Assembly (NCBI GenBank): GCA_030830725.1
Contig: JAURMN010000146.1
Location: 1 to 7,019 of the forward strand
Length of the DNA stretch: 7,019 nucleotides
From: Balneolales bacterium
Lineage (GTDB): Bacteria; Bacteroidota; Rhodothermia; Balneolales; Balneolaceae
Direction of reading: 5' to 3'
A program made the translations under genes and the position numbers. The notes beneath the pieces were generated by a model. It was not told the origin of the DNA. It ran no database searches and saw only the letters and a list, made by a program, of their open reading frames with translations. Shown here one piece after another: positions 1-7,000 of the stretch; within the stretch, counting starts at the first letter, position 1; each line of letters starts with the position of its first letter.

Positions 1-585
1 AATCGTATAGCTGATCCTCTGTTGAAACTTCATGCCCCGCAACGAAATCGGAGCAATGCGCTCTGCAATACCTTCCACAACCTCCCAGAGCGGTTTTGTC
101 TCCGTGTCCAGTGTTGCAAAAATAAGCCCTTCCCATACCTCTGTTCGCACCGGTTTCAACCCAAAGTCTGCCCTATCAAATAGATCAACATGGGCAAATT
201 GAGGTACTCCTCTCAAAGAGCCGTCCATTTTGTAGGTCCACCCATGATAACCGCATTGCAATACCGAGCGAGTTCCATGCTTCACGCAAAGAGGTCCTCC
301 CCGATGCTTACACACATTGTAGAATCCCCGAATCTGCCACTCGTCATCCAGCGCTGCATCCTTTACAAAGATCAATGGATTTCCACCCACTATCCGAGTC
401 AAATAGGATCCGGGCGCTTTCAACTGATCCGCATGCCCGATTAACTGCCATTCTTGTTTAAAGATGTGCTCTTTTTCCACGAACTCCGATTCCGGTAGTG
501 TGTATAAAGAAGAGGGAAGTGTTGAAGCGCGTTCTATCGGCGTTCGTTCTAAATCCCGGGGGTTAAGTAAGCGCTCATAAGACAT
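1..585 (-). CDS. Rieske [2Fe-2S] ring-hydroxylating-type oxygenase, alpha subunit (C-terminal part beyond window)
   Basis: Partial gene: 195 codons are present and the frame is still open at the left edge. The N-terminal Rieske domain is complete. The cluster ligands are C92-K-H94 (in NVCKHRGG) and C111-x-x-H114 (in CGYHGWTY), with 16 residues between the pairs, as in COG4638 oxygenase alpha subunits. The stretch before it (residues 28-66, with IFKQEWQLIGHADQL and a following PGSYL) resembles the choline monooxygenase / glycine betaine oxygenase-like branch. The catalytic domain carrying the mononuclear iron site (two His and one Asp/Glu) lies outside the window, so substrate cannot be inferred. 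By family, such enzymes use O2 and electrons from a separate reductase to hydroxylate or demethylate a substrate in the cytoplasm. The ATG at 585 is chosen because it starts 8 bases after the P-II stop codon and the family's usual N-terminal length fits. No clear Shine-Dalgarno is visible. Its place as third gene after sbtA and sbtB suggests cotranscription. Family call is firm; function is open. Confidence 0.9.
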   Translation of the reverse strand, partial: MSYERLLNPRDLERTPIERASTLPSSLYTLPESEFVEKEHIFKQEWQLIGHADQLKAPGSYLTRIVGGNPLIFVKDAALDDEWQIRGFYNVCKHRGGPLCVKHGTRSVLQCGYHGWTYKMDGSLRGVPQFAHVDLFDRADFGLKPVRTEVWEGLIFATLDTETKPLWEVVEGIAERIAPISLRGMKFQQRISYTI

Positions 586-593
586 GATTTGTC

Positions 594-896
594 TCAGGTG
601 TATTTTTCGCCTCGAAAGACTCTCACAGGATAAGAATAGGCAATCACCGCATAGTTTTCGAAATAGGTTTCTGCCATGGCTTTCATAATTCGCTCCGCTT
701 TTTCGGCTCCTACAATCGATTCTATCTTTACATTTTTGCCCTCCCAGTCACTTGCACGTACTCCTCTGGATCCTTCTCCGTCCGTATCCGTGAGTGTAAA
801 TCCCTTCGCGCCTTGTGCACGCATTAAATCCAGAATGTCCTCCTTGAGGATTCGTTCTGTGACAATCGTAACCATGTGAAATTCTGATACGGACAT
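594..896 (-). CDS. sbtB: SbtB-like P-II signalling protein, partner of SbtA
   Basis: A 100-residue P-II fold protein. The T-loop region (about residues 37-57) carries GEGSRGVR at 40-47, very close to the G-x-GSR-x-VR pattern of cyanobacterial SbtB, where the arginines bind adenine nucleotides. The C-terminal half (ETYFENYAVIAY, residues 76-87) also follows SbtB rather than GlnB/GlnK: the GlnB uridylylation tyrosine region and the TGxxGDGKI B-loop motif are absent. The protein ends about ten residues after that core, so the C-terminal CGPEGC R-loop of many cyanobacterial SbtBs is missing. In the known system, trimeric SbtB binds the cytoplasmic face of SbtA and controls bicarbonate uptake in response to cAMP/AMP/ADP/ATP state; the same role is inferred here from sequence and position. 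The start at 896 is preferred over one 18 bases upstream: ATG shares its A with the sbtA stop codon (TGATG), and GGAGGAT lies at a proper distance. This arrangement suggests translational coupling. Confidence 0.88.
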   Translation of the reverse strand: MSVSEFHMVTIVTERILKEDILDLMRAQGAKGFTLTDTDGEGSRGVRASDWEGKNVKIESIVGAEKAERIMKAMAETYFENYAVIAYSYPVRVFRGEKYT

Positions 897-1855
897 CAAG
901 ATCCTCCAATCCATTTGGCAAGTTCGGCATAAAGCGGTATCCCCAATGTAAGATTAAACGGAAAAGTAATCCCAAGGGATGCCGTTAAATAATAGGTGGG
1001 GTTTGCTTTCGGTAAGGCGATTCGAACGGCAGCCGGAGCGGCGATATAAGATCCACTCGATACCATCGCGGCCAACACGGCAGCTCCCGAAACACTCAGC
1101 CCCGACATCAGGCCAAGCCAGACGGCCAAAATTCCATGCAAAATTGGAACAAGAATTCCGAATCCAACCAAAAACAACCCAACTTTGCGTAAGTCAGACA
1201 CTCTTCTTGCAGTGGCCATCCCAAGTTCAAGTAGAAACAGTACTAAGGCTCCTTGAAAACCTGAAACAAAAAATGGGGATACCGAAGCAAATTTTTCAGG
1301 ACCTGCCACGTAGCCAATCACCACACCCCCAACCAGCAGAATAATACTGCTTCCGGTCATCACTTCATGCAGCGCTTTTTTGAGGGATCCTTTCGCCTGA
1401 CCGAGTAGGTGGGGAATTAACAGGGCCACAATAATTCCTGGGACTTCCAAGATGGCCACCAGAGTAGGCATAAATCCCTCAGGAGACATCCCAATGGCCT
1501 GCATATAGCTGACCGCGGCTATAAACGTGACTGCCGACACGGATCCATAATGAGCGGCAATGGCCGATGCATTTACCAAGTCCATTTTTCCCATATAACG
1601 TAGTACAGCAAAAGCACTTAGTGGCGTAATCAGACCCAGAAGGAACGTAATCATTCCCGGATACGCAAATTCCACAAATGGCGTTTCACTTAAGGCAACG
1701 CCACCCTTAAGTCCGATTGCCAAAAGCAAATAGATGGATAAGCACTGATAGAGTGGCCTAGGGATTTCTAGGTCGCTACGAAAAAGTTTTGCGATTATTC
1801 CGAGAGCAAACGCCAGAACAACCGGGGAGGCAAAATTAGAGAGAAGAGCATCCAT
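896..1855 (-). CDS. sbtA: SbtA-family sodium-dependent bicarbonate symporter
   Basis: A 319-residue, strongly hydrophobic inner-membrane protein with about ten membrane segments, matching the SbtA family (formerly DUF897). Family signatures are plain: AHYGSVSAVTF at 101-111, LEVPGI at 137-141, LELGMATARR at 209-218, SSGSYIAAPAAVR at 266-278 and LGITFPFNLTLGIPLY at 295-309. The small-residue-rich stretches at 101-109 and 266-274 correspond to the paired half-helix regions that form the sodium and bicarbonate site in solved SbtA structures. The known reaction is high-affinity uptake of HCO3- with Na+. The protein is shorter than the roughly 374-residue Synechocystis SbtA. Much of the difference is the central cytoplasmic loop, here only about residues 151-168 (GQAKGSLKKALHEV). 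It is the first gene of a minus-strand unit whose second gene is the matching SbtB-like regulator. Start ATG at 1855: the hydrophobic first segment follows at once and nothing longer is needed. No Shine-Dalgarno is visible. Actual bicarbonate specificity is inferred from family. Confidence 0.92.
   Translation of the reverse strand: MDALLSNFASPVVLAFALGIIAKLFRSDLEIPRPLYQCLSIYLLLAIGLKGGVALSETPFVEFAYPGMITFLLGLITPLSAFAVLRYMGKMDLVNASAIAAHYGSVSAVTFIAAVSYMQAIGMSPEGFMPTLVAILEVPGIIVALLIPHLLGQAKGSLKKALHEVMTGSSIILLVGGVVIGYVAGPEKFASVSPFFVSGFQGALVLFLLELGMATARRVSDLRKVGLFLVGFGILVPILHGILAVWLGLMSGLSVSGAAVLAAMVSSGSYIAAPAAVRIALPKANPTYYLTASLGITFPFNLTLGIPLYAELAKWIGGS
901..907 (-). promoter_or_regulatory. Shine-Dalgarno sequence for the SbtB-like gene
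   Basis: On the minus strand GGAGGAT sits inside the last codons of sbtA, 4 bases before the ATG at 896. It is the only strong ribosome binding site seen in the window. It decides the start codon of the P-II gene and supports reinitiation at the TGATG overlap. Confidence 0.65.
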
Positions 1856-1970
1856 GCGGTAGTTTTTAAAGTGTAAAGATATAAAAAAGGATTGAATTAG
1901 GAGTTGTGAAACCTGTACCTTTTAGTAGGCAGCAATATTGGTTCCATTCATTTATTCATTCACAGCCACT
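1856..1970. promoter_or_regulatory. divergent promoter region between sbtA and the carbonic anhydrase gene
   Basis: This 115-base non-coding stretch separates two divergently read genes with related functions, so it should hold both promoters and any shared operator. On the minus strand TATCTTTA (1874-1881) matches the Bacteroidota -7 element TAnnTTTG at all but the last position, 18 bases upstream of sbtA; no good -33 partner is seen. Just before the carbonic anhydrase ATG is a short tandem-like run, ATTCATT then TATTCATTCA (1946-1962). No clear operator palindrome was recognised by eye. Confidence 0.4.
1891..1923 (+). promoter_or_regulatory. candidate Bacteroidota-type promoter for the carbonic anhydrase gene
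   Basis: ATTG (1891-1894) and TACCTTTT (1916-1923) are separated by 21 bases. They resemble the TTTG / TAnnTTTG pair of Bacteroidota housekeeping promoters, with one mismatch in each element. Transcription would begin near 1930, giving a leader of about 40 bases before the ATG at 1971. This is a pattern match only. Confidence 0.3.
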
Positions 1971-2663
1971 ATGTACGAAGCCCTTTCAAAGTATTATTCG
2001 AACGCTATTAGTATCTCCAAACTTCAAATCAACGCCTGCGCGGAAATCCATAATAAAGGGTGGAATGGGGATCATTCCATTTGGGCCACGTCCCTGTGCA
2101 GTGATGAGGTCAACTTTGGGTTTCAACATTTTAACGAGAAAATGGCTGCCCCAGGTCCTTTTATTTTGGGCGGAATATCCGGATTACCCTTTGTCGGAAA
2201 AACCGGGATGAAGGCTTTTTTGAGTCATGTGCCCACCAACGGTCTCGCTCTAATTGTGTATGGACCCCATATTGGGTTCACAAAAGACGGACTGATCGGA
2301 AAAGTATATCGGAAGAATCAACAGAAGCCGAGTTCTTGTTGCGGATCCATTTCAGCCGCAGTCATTGCGATCAGGGAAAATCATGCCGGAGCACTGGACG
2401 ATCCCAGTGACTACCAACAGACCAAGGTGATTCAATATTTGTCCATGTACAAAGAAGAAATCCTTCAGCATGAAAATCCAATTCTGATTGCAACTGAAAA
2501 AGCCTATGAATCCATTGAAGAAAATCTGAATCACATACTCGAAGAGAGTCTGCCACTTTTTCCTGGAATCCGAATCGGACTTATCGGGGGAATTCAGATT
2601 AATACGGATTTTTGGGGTGAGGATTATTTCGATATCCGCCGATATGAGTGGATACAGAATTGA
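1971..2663 (+). CDS. LCIB/LCIC-family (theta-type) carbonic anhydrase
   Basis: A 230-residue soluble protein with no signal peptide, so probably cytoplasmic. It shows the layout of the LCIB/LCIC family, a group with a beta-carbonic-anhydrase-like fold first known from Chlamydomonas and diatoms. SLCSDEVN (41-48) gives the first zinc cysteine, C43, and the nearby D45 of the Cys-x-Asp motif. YGPHIGF (97-103) gives the zinc histidine, H100. SCCGSISAA (122-130) gives the last cysteine, C123 or C124. GFTKDGLIGKVYR (102-114) matches the strand that follows the histidine in family members and supplies a candidate active-site arginine, R114. HNKGWNGDHSI (27-37) is also family-like. The expected reaction is CO2 + H2O to HCO3- + H+. 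The ATG at 1971 is preferred to a TTG 33 bases earlier: the extra residues add no family sequence and ATG is the commoner start. It lies divergent to sbtA/sbtB, which strongly supports an inorganic-carbon role. The family identification is from remembered motifs, not a search, and some family members have been reported inactive. Confidence 0.82.
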   Translation: MYEALSKYYSNAISISKLQINACAEIHNKGWNGDHSIWATSLCSDEVNFGFQHFNEKMAAPGPFILGGISGLPFVGKTGMKAFLSHVPTNGLALIVYGPHIGFTKDGLIGKVYRKNQQKPSSCCGSISAAVIAIRENHAGALDDPSDYQQTKVIQYLSMYKEEILQHENPILIATEKAYESIEENLNHILEESLPLFPGIRIGLIGGIQINTDFWGEDYFDIRRYEWIQN

Positions 2664-2692
2664 TTCTTCATGAAAGTCCGCGAATAGCAAGA

Positions 2693-2720
2693 ATCATAAA
2701 CAACATATCATATTTATGAT
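2693..2720. repeat. AT-rich inverted repeat downstream of the carbonic anhydrase gene
   Basis: ATCATAAA (2693-2700) and TTTATGAT (2713-2720) form a perfect 8-base inverted repeat around a 12-base loop, 30 bases past the stop codon. An alternative smaller hairpin ATCAT-ATTT-ATGAT (2707-2720) uses the same right arm. There is no T-run after it, so it is not a canonical intrinsic terminator; it could be a weak terminator, mRNA 3' stem or protein site. The rest of the 156-base gap is AT-rich with nothing clear. Confidence 0.35.
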
Positions 2721-2819
2721 CAGGCACTTATAGGTGAATTATTAAAAAATATTTAACATCGTTTATCCCTTTTGGTTGTCTTTTATTTGATGTCCACCTT
2801 TCACCCATTTATCAGTTAT

Positions 2820-3818
2820 ATGAACCCAATCCTATTTCTACCGAAAGCTATTTTTCTGAGATTTTTATCAGCTCTTTTCTTAACCGTATGCTTGCTTTCT
2901 CTACACGATGCAGAGGCTCAGGGGTTGAAAAAATTACGTGAGGTTGCACGAAATGTAGAGGGTAAGGCAAAATCAAAAATCGAAAATAAAATCGATGAAG
3001 AAATTAATAATAAAATATATAATAAGACGGATGAAACATTAGAAAAATGGTTTGGATCTGGAGTCCAACAAAATCAGTTGGGTTTAAGTGGTTCTTCTAC
3101 CTCCCAAAGTGGAAATGACATATCAGGGTTTGGAGCATTTGGATTGAATAGTAATGCCTCGACAGAATCCGTTTATTCATTCGATTATAAGGTATCGCAT
3201 TTCTTCGAAAGTACTGAAAACGGAAAGTTAACTCGGTCTCGAATGATCTCGTATATCAACAATACTGAACCCTACTTCGCATTAGAGTTTAAAACTCTGG
3301 ATTCAAACTCTGAATCCTACAATAATTCCACAGATGCCTACATGATAATGGACAGTAAAAATATGGCGATGGTGATGCTTGTGTCGGAGAATGAGAAACG
3401 ATCTTCTATCGTATTTTCAATTCCTGAATCTGATTCTAATACAGAAGCGAATGAACCCTTTGAATCAGTAGATTCGGATATGTCCTCTGCGTTCGATATG
3501 ACATATGGCTATCAGGAAATCGGTACAAGAACAATATCAGGATTTAGCGCAAAAGGATATCGAACAGGGGATAGCTCTGCAGACATTGAAATTTGGATCA
3601 CGGACGAAACGATCAAGGGGTATGAGGAAATCATCACTTCAAACTCCTCAATACCCTTACTAACCATGTTTGCACCTTATGCAACAAGGAGTGGCATGGT
3701 AGTCGAAATGGTCTTGAATGACAGACAGTCTGGTTCGAAAACAACCATGCGTGTTGAGGAGGGTTCTGGTCCAACAAGCTTAAGAATTAGTATGTCGGAT
3801 TGGCCTCGAACCATGTAA
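2820..3818 (+). CDS. secreted protein with charged N-terminal helix and DUF4412-like domain
   Basis: A 332-residue exported protein. Residues 1-33 form a Sec signal peptide: K9 and R14 precede a hydrophobic run (about 15-28), and AEA then Q34 gives a good signal peptidase I site. C24 is not in a proper lipobox (L-T-V-C), so it is not called a lipoprotein. Residues 36-78 are a highly charged predicted helix with a near-regular K-I-x-x-K-I pattern (KSKIENKIDEEINNKI), followed by a Ser/Gly/Asn-rich linker (79-117). Residues about 119-332 resemble DUF4412, a Bacteroidota extracellular domain of unknown function: a beta-rich start (YSFDYKV), a segment around MIMDSKNMAMVML, then GTRTISGFSAKGY (235-247) and IEIWIT (256-261). 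The start is uncertain. ATG 2820 gives a compact signal peptide, ATG 2790 adds ten residues, and a TTG at 2772 adds sixteen; no Shine-Dalgarno decides. It stands alone, 156 bases from the gene before and 185 from the next. Function unknown. Confidence 0.8.
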   Translation: MNPILFLPKAIFLRFLSALFLTVCLLSLHDAEAQGLKKLREVARNVEGKAKSKIENKIDEEINNKIYNKTDETLEKWFGSGVQQNQLGLSGSSTSQSGNDISGFGAFGLNSNASTESVYSFDYKVSHFFESTENGKLTRSRMISYINNTEPYFALEFKTLDSNSESYNNSTDAYMIMDSKNMAMVMLVSENEKRSSIVFSIPESDSNTEANEPFESVDSDMSSAFDMTYGYQEIGTRTISGFSAKGYRTGDSSADIEIWITDETIKGYEEIITSNSSIPLLTMFAPYATRSGMVVEMVLNDRQSGSKTTMRVEEGSGPTSLRISMSDWPRTM

Positions 3819-3831
3819 AACGCATCGGATT

Positions 3832-3845
3832 GAGAATCACTTCTC
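3832..3845 (+). terminator. small hairpin after the DUF4412-like gene, possible terminator
   Basis: GAGAA-TCAC-TTCTC forms a 5-base stem with a 4-base loop, 13 bases past the stop codon, followed by a mixed TTATCTGCAC rather than a run of T. It is short, so the call as a terminator is tentative. Confidence 0.25.
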
Positions 3846-3866
3846 TTATCTGCACTATTTACGCTC

Positions 3867-3894
3867 TTGGTATTCTGTCTGAATTGCATATAAT
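3867..3894 (+). promoter_or_regulatory. candidate promoter for the propeller-amidohydrolase gene
   Basis: TTGGTA (3867-3872) and TATAAT (3889-3894) are 16 bases apart, an acceptable sigma-70-like pair. The same place reads TATAATTG, one mismatch from the Bacteroidota TAnnTTTG element, with TTGG about 18 bases upstream. The leader to the ATG at 4004 would be about 100 bases. Nothing else clear is seen in this 185-base gap. Confidence 0.4.
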
Positions 3895-4003
3895 TGGATT
3901 GTTAGGATTTCAAAAATATGTTCTCAAATTATAGGGGTGATTCGTCCTAATTATTCCTGCATTATTTCCTCGCATTTATTCACCATTATCTAACTCTCTT
4001 GCT

Positions 4004-7000
4004 ATGGCTTCTCTTATTGCATTGCTTCTTTTCTTCAACTCACCACTCCCTCAGAGCCTACCCGAATCATCCACGACTTCCTCTGATACCACTTTTCCTA
4101 AGCATGACAAGGAATTGCCCCTAGATCCTGCAAGGCAACTCAGCTTTACTACTCAGGAAGGAACCTGGATGTCTGTCGATGTAAGTCCGGATGGAAAAAC
4201 CCTTTTATTTGATCTGCTCGGTGATCTCTATACGATGCCTATTGAGGGAGGTAAAGCTACACAATTGACAAAAGGGATGGCATTTGATACTCACCCGGTG
4301 TATTCACCAGATGGAAGCAAAGTCTTGTTTATGTCTGACCGAAGTGGAGGCGAAAATGCATGGATTCTCGATCTGACCACTCAAGAAACAACACAAATGA
4401 CAGAGGAACAGAACGAGGCGATGATCAATGGAGACTGGTCACCAGATGGAGAGCTTTTCGTAGTTTCTCGTGGTCGTCGGAATTTTAAACTCCATGTTAT
4501 GCACAAGGATGGAGGACGAGGTGTTGCTGTGGTAGATGAACCCTCCAATTTGAAAGCAATAGATCCTGAGTTTAGTGCGGATGGCAAACGCATCTATTAT
4601 TCGAGAAGAACCAGCGCTTGGAATTATAACGCTCAGTTCCCTCAATATTCCATCGGGATGTATAATCTGGAGACAGGTCGCAACACAACTCTACTCACCA
4701 GATATGGATCGGCCTTCACTCCTACACTTTCGCCAGATGGTAAATGGATGGTATACGGAACCCGATTTGAATCCGAAACAGGTCTTGTTTTACGAAATAT
4801 GGAGACAGGTGTGGAAGAATGGCTAGCCTATCCTGTTCAGAGAGATGATCAAGAATCACAAGCCACCCTTGGGGTCTATCCAGGTATGAGTTTTACTCCG
4901 GATAGTGAGCATCTGGTCTACTATCACGATGGTGGATTCAAGAAAATCAACATCAGTTCGAAACAGATTGTTACCATTCCATTCGAAGCAGATGTTACAA
5001 TAGAACTTGGGCCGGATATGACCTTCAAGTATCCAATAGAGGATAATCCAACGGTTTTGGCGACCCAAATTCGAGATGCCACTCCATCCCCTGATGGGTC
5101 CCAATTGGCCTTTACAGCTTTGAATAAACTCTACGTCATGAATCTGCCTGACGGGACTCCCAAAAGAGTAACGAATATGGATGTGACAGAAGCCATGCCA
5201 AGTTGGTCACCAGATGGCACTTATATCATTTATGTGACATGGGATCAAATAAACGGGGGTCATGTATATAAAGTGAATCCAAATGAACGTCGCATTAGGC
5301 CACAGCAATTGACTCAAAAAGCAGCGTTTTATCCAACCCCGGCATTTTCCTCTAAAGGTGATCGAATCATCTTTGCTACCGGCAATCAAGTTGAGTTTTC
5401 AAATTCCACAAGTCGGGGAGCGGCAATGCAAGCCATGGATGAATACCATTGGATTCCAGCCGAAGGTGGAGCATCTACCTACATTGATGATGTAAATGGC
5501 CGTCGATATCCTCACTTCGTGAAGGGAGATGATCGAATTTATTTATCGGATAATGACGGAAAACTTATTTCAATACGTTGGGATGGAACAGACCAAAAAG
5601 AGCACGTAAAAATCACAGGGATTTCGACTTTCGGTACCACGGACCCGGTTCCACCAAGTGAGGCCAGTGTCTTGTATCTCTCACCAAATGGAAAGCGGGT
5701 ATTGGCCCAGGTCAATAATGAGATGTATACGGCCTATGTCCCTCAAGTGGGAGAAACCGTCACGATCTCAGTATCAAATCCTGATCGTGCCTCTTTCCCT
5801 GCTAAAAAAGTCACCGTACTGGGGGGTGAATTCCCTCGTTGGTCTGGAGATTCTGAAACGGTGCATTGGTCATTAGGTAAAGGCCATTTCATGTATAATC
5901 TCAACGATGCAAAAGCGTTTGAGGATAGTGTGAAAGCAGAGGAGAAAGCGAAAAAGCAACGGTCATCAGAGGGAGATAAAGCAGGTGAACCACAAGATGA
6001 GAGTTCTGACACTGAATCCGCTGCTGATTCAGAAACGACTCAAGCATCCCCTTCAGAAGATCAAGGCCCTAAAGAGTATTCAGCTGTCGAACTTAAAGTC
6101 GAGGTTCCCTACGAGCAAGATATCCCCAAAGGCACGGTGGTATTTACCAATGCTCGAATCATCACCATGCGAGGGGATGAGGTAATCGAAAGAGGAGATT
6201 TAGTTATTGTAAATCGGCGTATACAGGCGGTTGGGCCCTCTGGAACCGTAGAAATTCCAGCCGGAGCCACCGTGCTCGATATGAATGGAAAAACTATTCT
6301 TCCTGGATTTGTAGACACGCATGCACATTTGCGTTCTACAAGCATGCTTCATAAAGAACAAGAATGGAGTTATGCAGCTAATCTAGCCTATGGAGTTACA
6401 ACAACTCGTGACCCTCAGACGGGTACAACCGATGTGTTGACTTATGGCGATATGGTGCAGGCAGGAATTATGATCGGCCCGAGAATCTATTCTACCGGTC
6501 CTGGTGTAGGGTATTGGGGGTATAATTTGAAAAGTCTGGAGCATACTCGAGATGTGCTACGTCAATACAGTGAATATTTTGATACTAAGACGATCAAAAT
6601 GTACCGAGTTGGTAACCGTAAACAGCGTCAATGGATCATTCAGGCATCTCATGAACAGAAGTTAATGCCTACAACAGAGGGATCTTTGGATGTCCGTCTA
6701 AACTACACCCAGCTTCTCGATGGTTATCCCGGGCATGAGCATAACATCCCAATCTCAAGCGTATATGAGGATTTCATCAAAACCACTGCTTTTGTAAAAA
6801 TGGCGGTTACACCTACGATGCTTGTTGCCTATGGCGGTCCATGGGCTGAGGAGTATTTTTACAGTCGTGAAAATCCATATGATGATGAGAAATTAGCCCG
6901 ATTTACTCCTTGGGATGTTCTGGCATCATCTACTCGACGTCGTGCATTCTGGGCGCGGGAAGATGAGATGGTCTTTCCAATTCATGCGAAGAAGACAAAA

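Noticed and set aside
190..444. Plus-strand open frame of 84 codons
   Set aside because: It lies wholly opposite the Rieske domain, whose cluster motifs are unmistakable on the minus strand, and its product has no recognisable features.
594..896. Classical GlnB/GlnK nitrogen-regulatory P-II protein
   Set aside because: The GlnB B-loop and uridylylation-site pattern are absent, the T-loop matches SbtB, and the gene overlaps sbtA rather than amtB or glnA.
748..975. Minus-strand frame overlapping the P-II gene and the end of sbtA
   Set aside because: It is a shifted reading of two well-supported genes and its product resembles no family.
979..1344. Plus-strand open frame of 121 codons
   Set aside because: It is antisense to sbtA, which has a convincing membrane-protein sequence; the Arg/Gln/Pro-rich product is typical of a shadow frame.
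1906..2211. Plus-strand frame of 101 codons starting with GTG
   Set aside because: It overlaps the carbonic anhydrase in another frame, stops early and carries no motif, while the chosen frame carries the full zinc-site set.
2352..2690. Minus-strand frame of 112 codons at the 3' end of the carbonic anhydrase gene
   Set aside because: Antisense shadow rich in Phe and Ile with no family resemblance.
2820..2960. Lipoprotein signal for the DUF4412-like protein
   Set aside because: The cysteine at residue 24 is preceded by valine rather than Gly, Ala or Ser, and a good AEA-Q signal peptidase I site follows.
3918..3950. Ten-codon open frame in the leader of the propeller-amidohydrolase gene
   Set aside because: No ribosome binding site or leader-peptide character such as repeated regulatory codons; a frame this short is expected by chance.
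5743..6345. Minus-strand frames opposite the linker and amidohydrolase start
   Set aside because: They arise opposite the Ser/Glu-rich linker and conserved amidohydrolase motifs; no independent coding sign.
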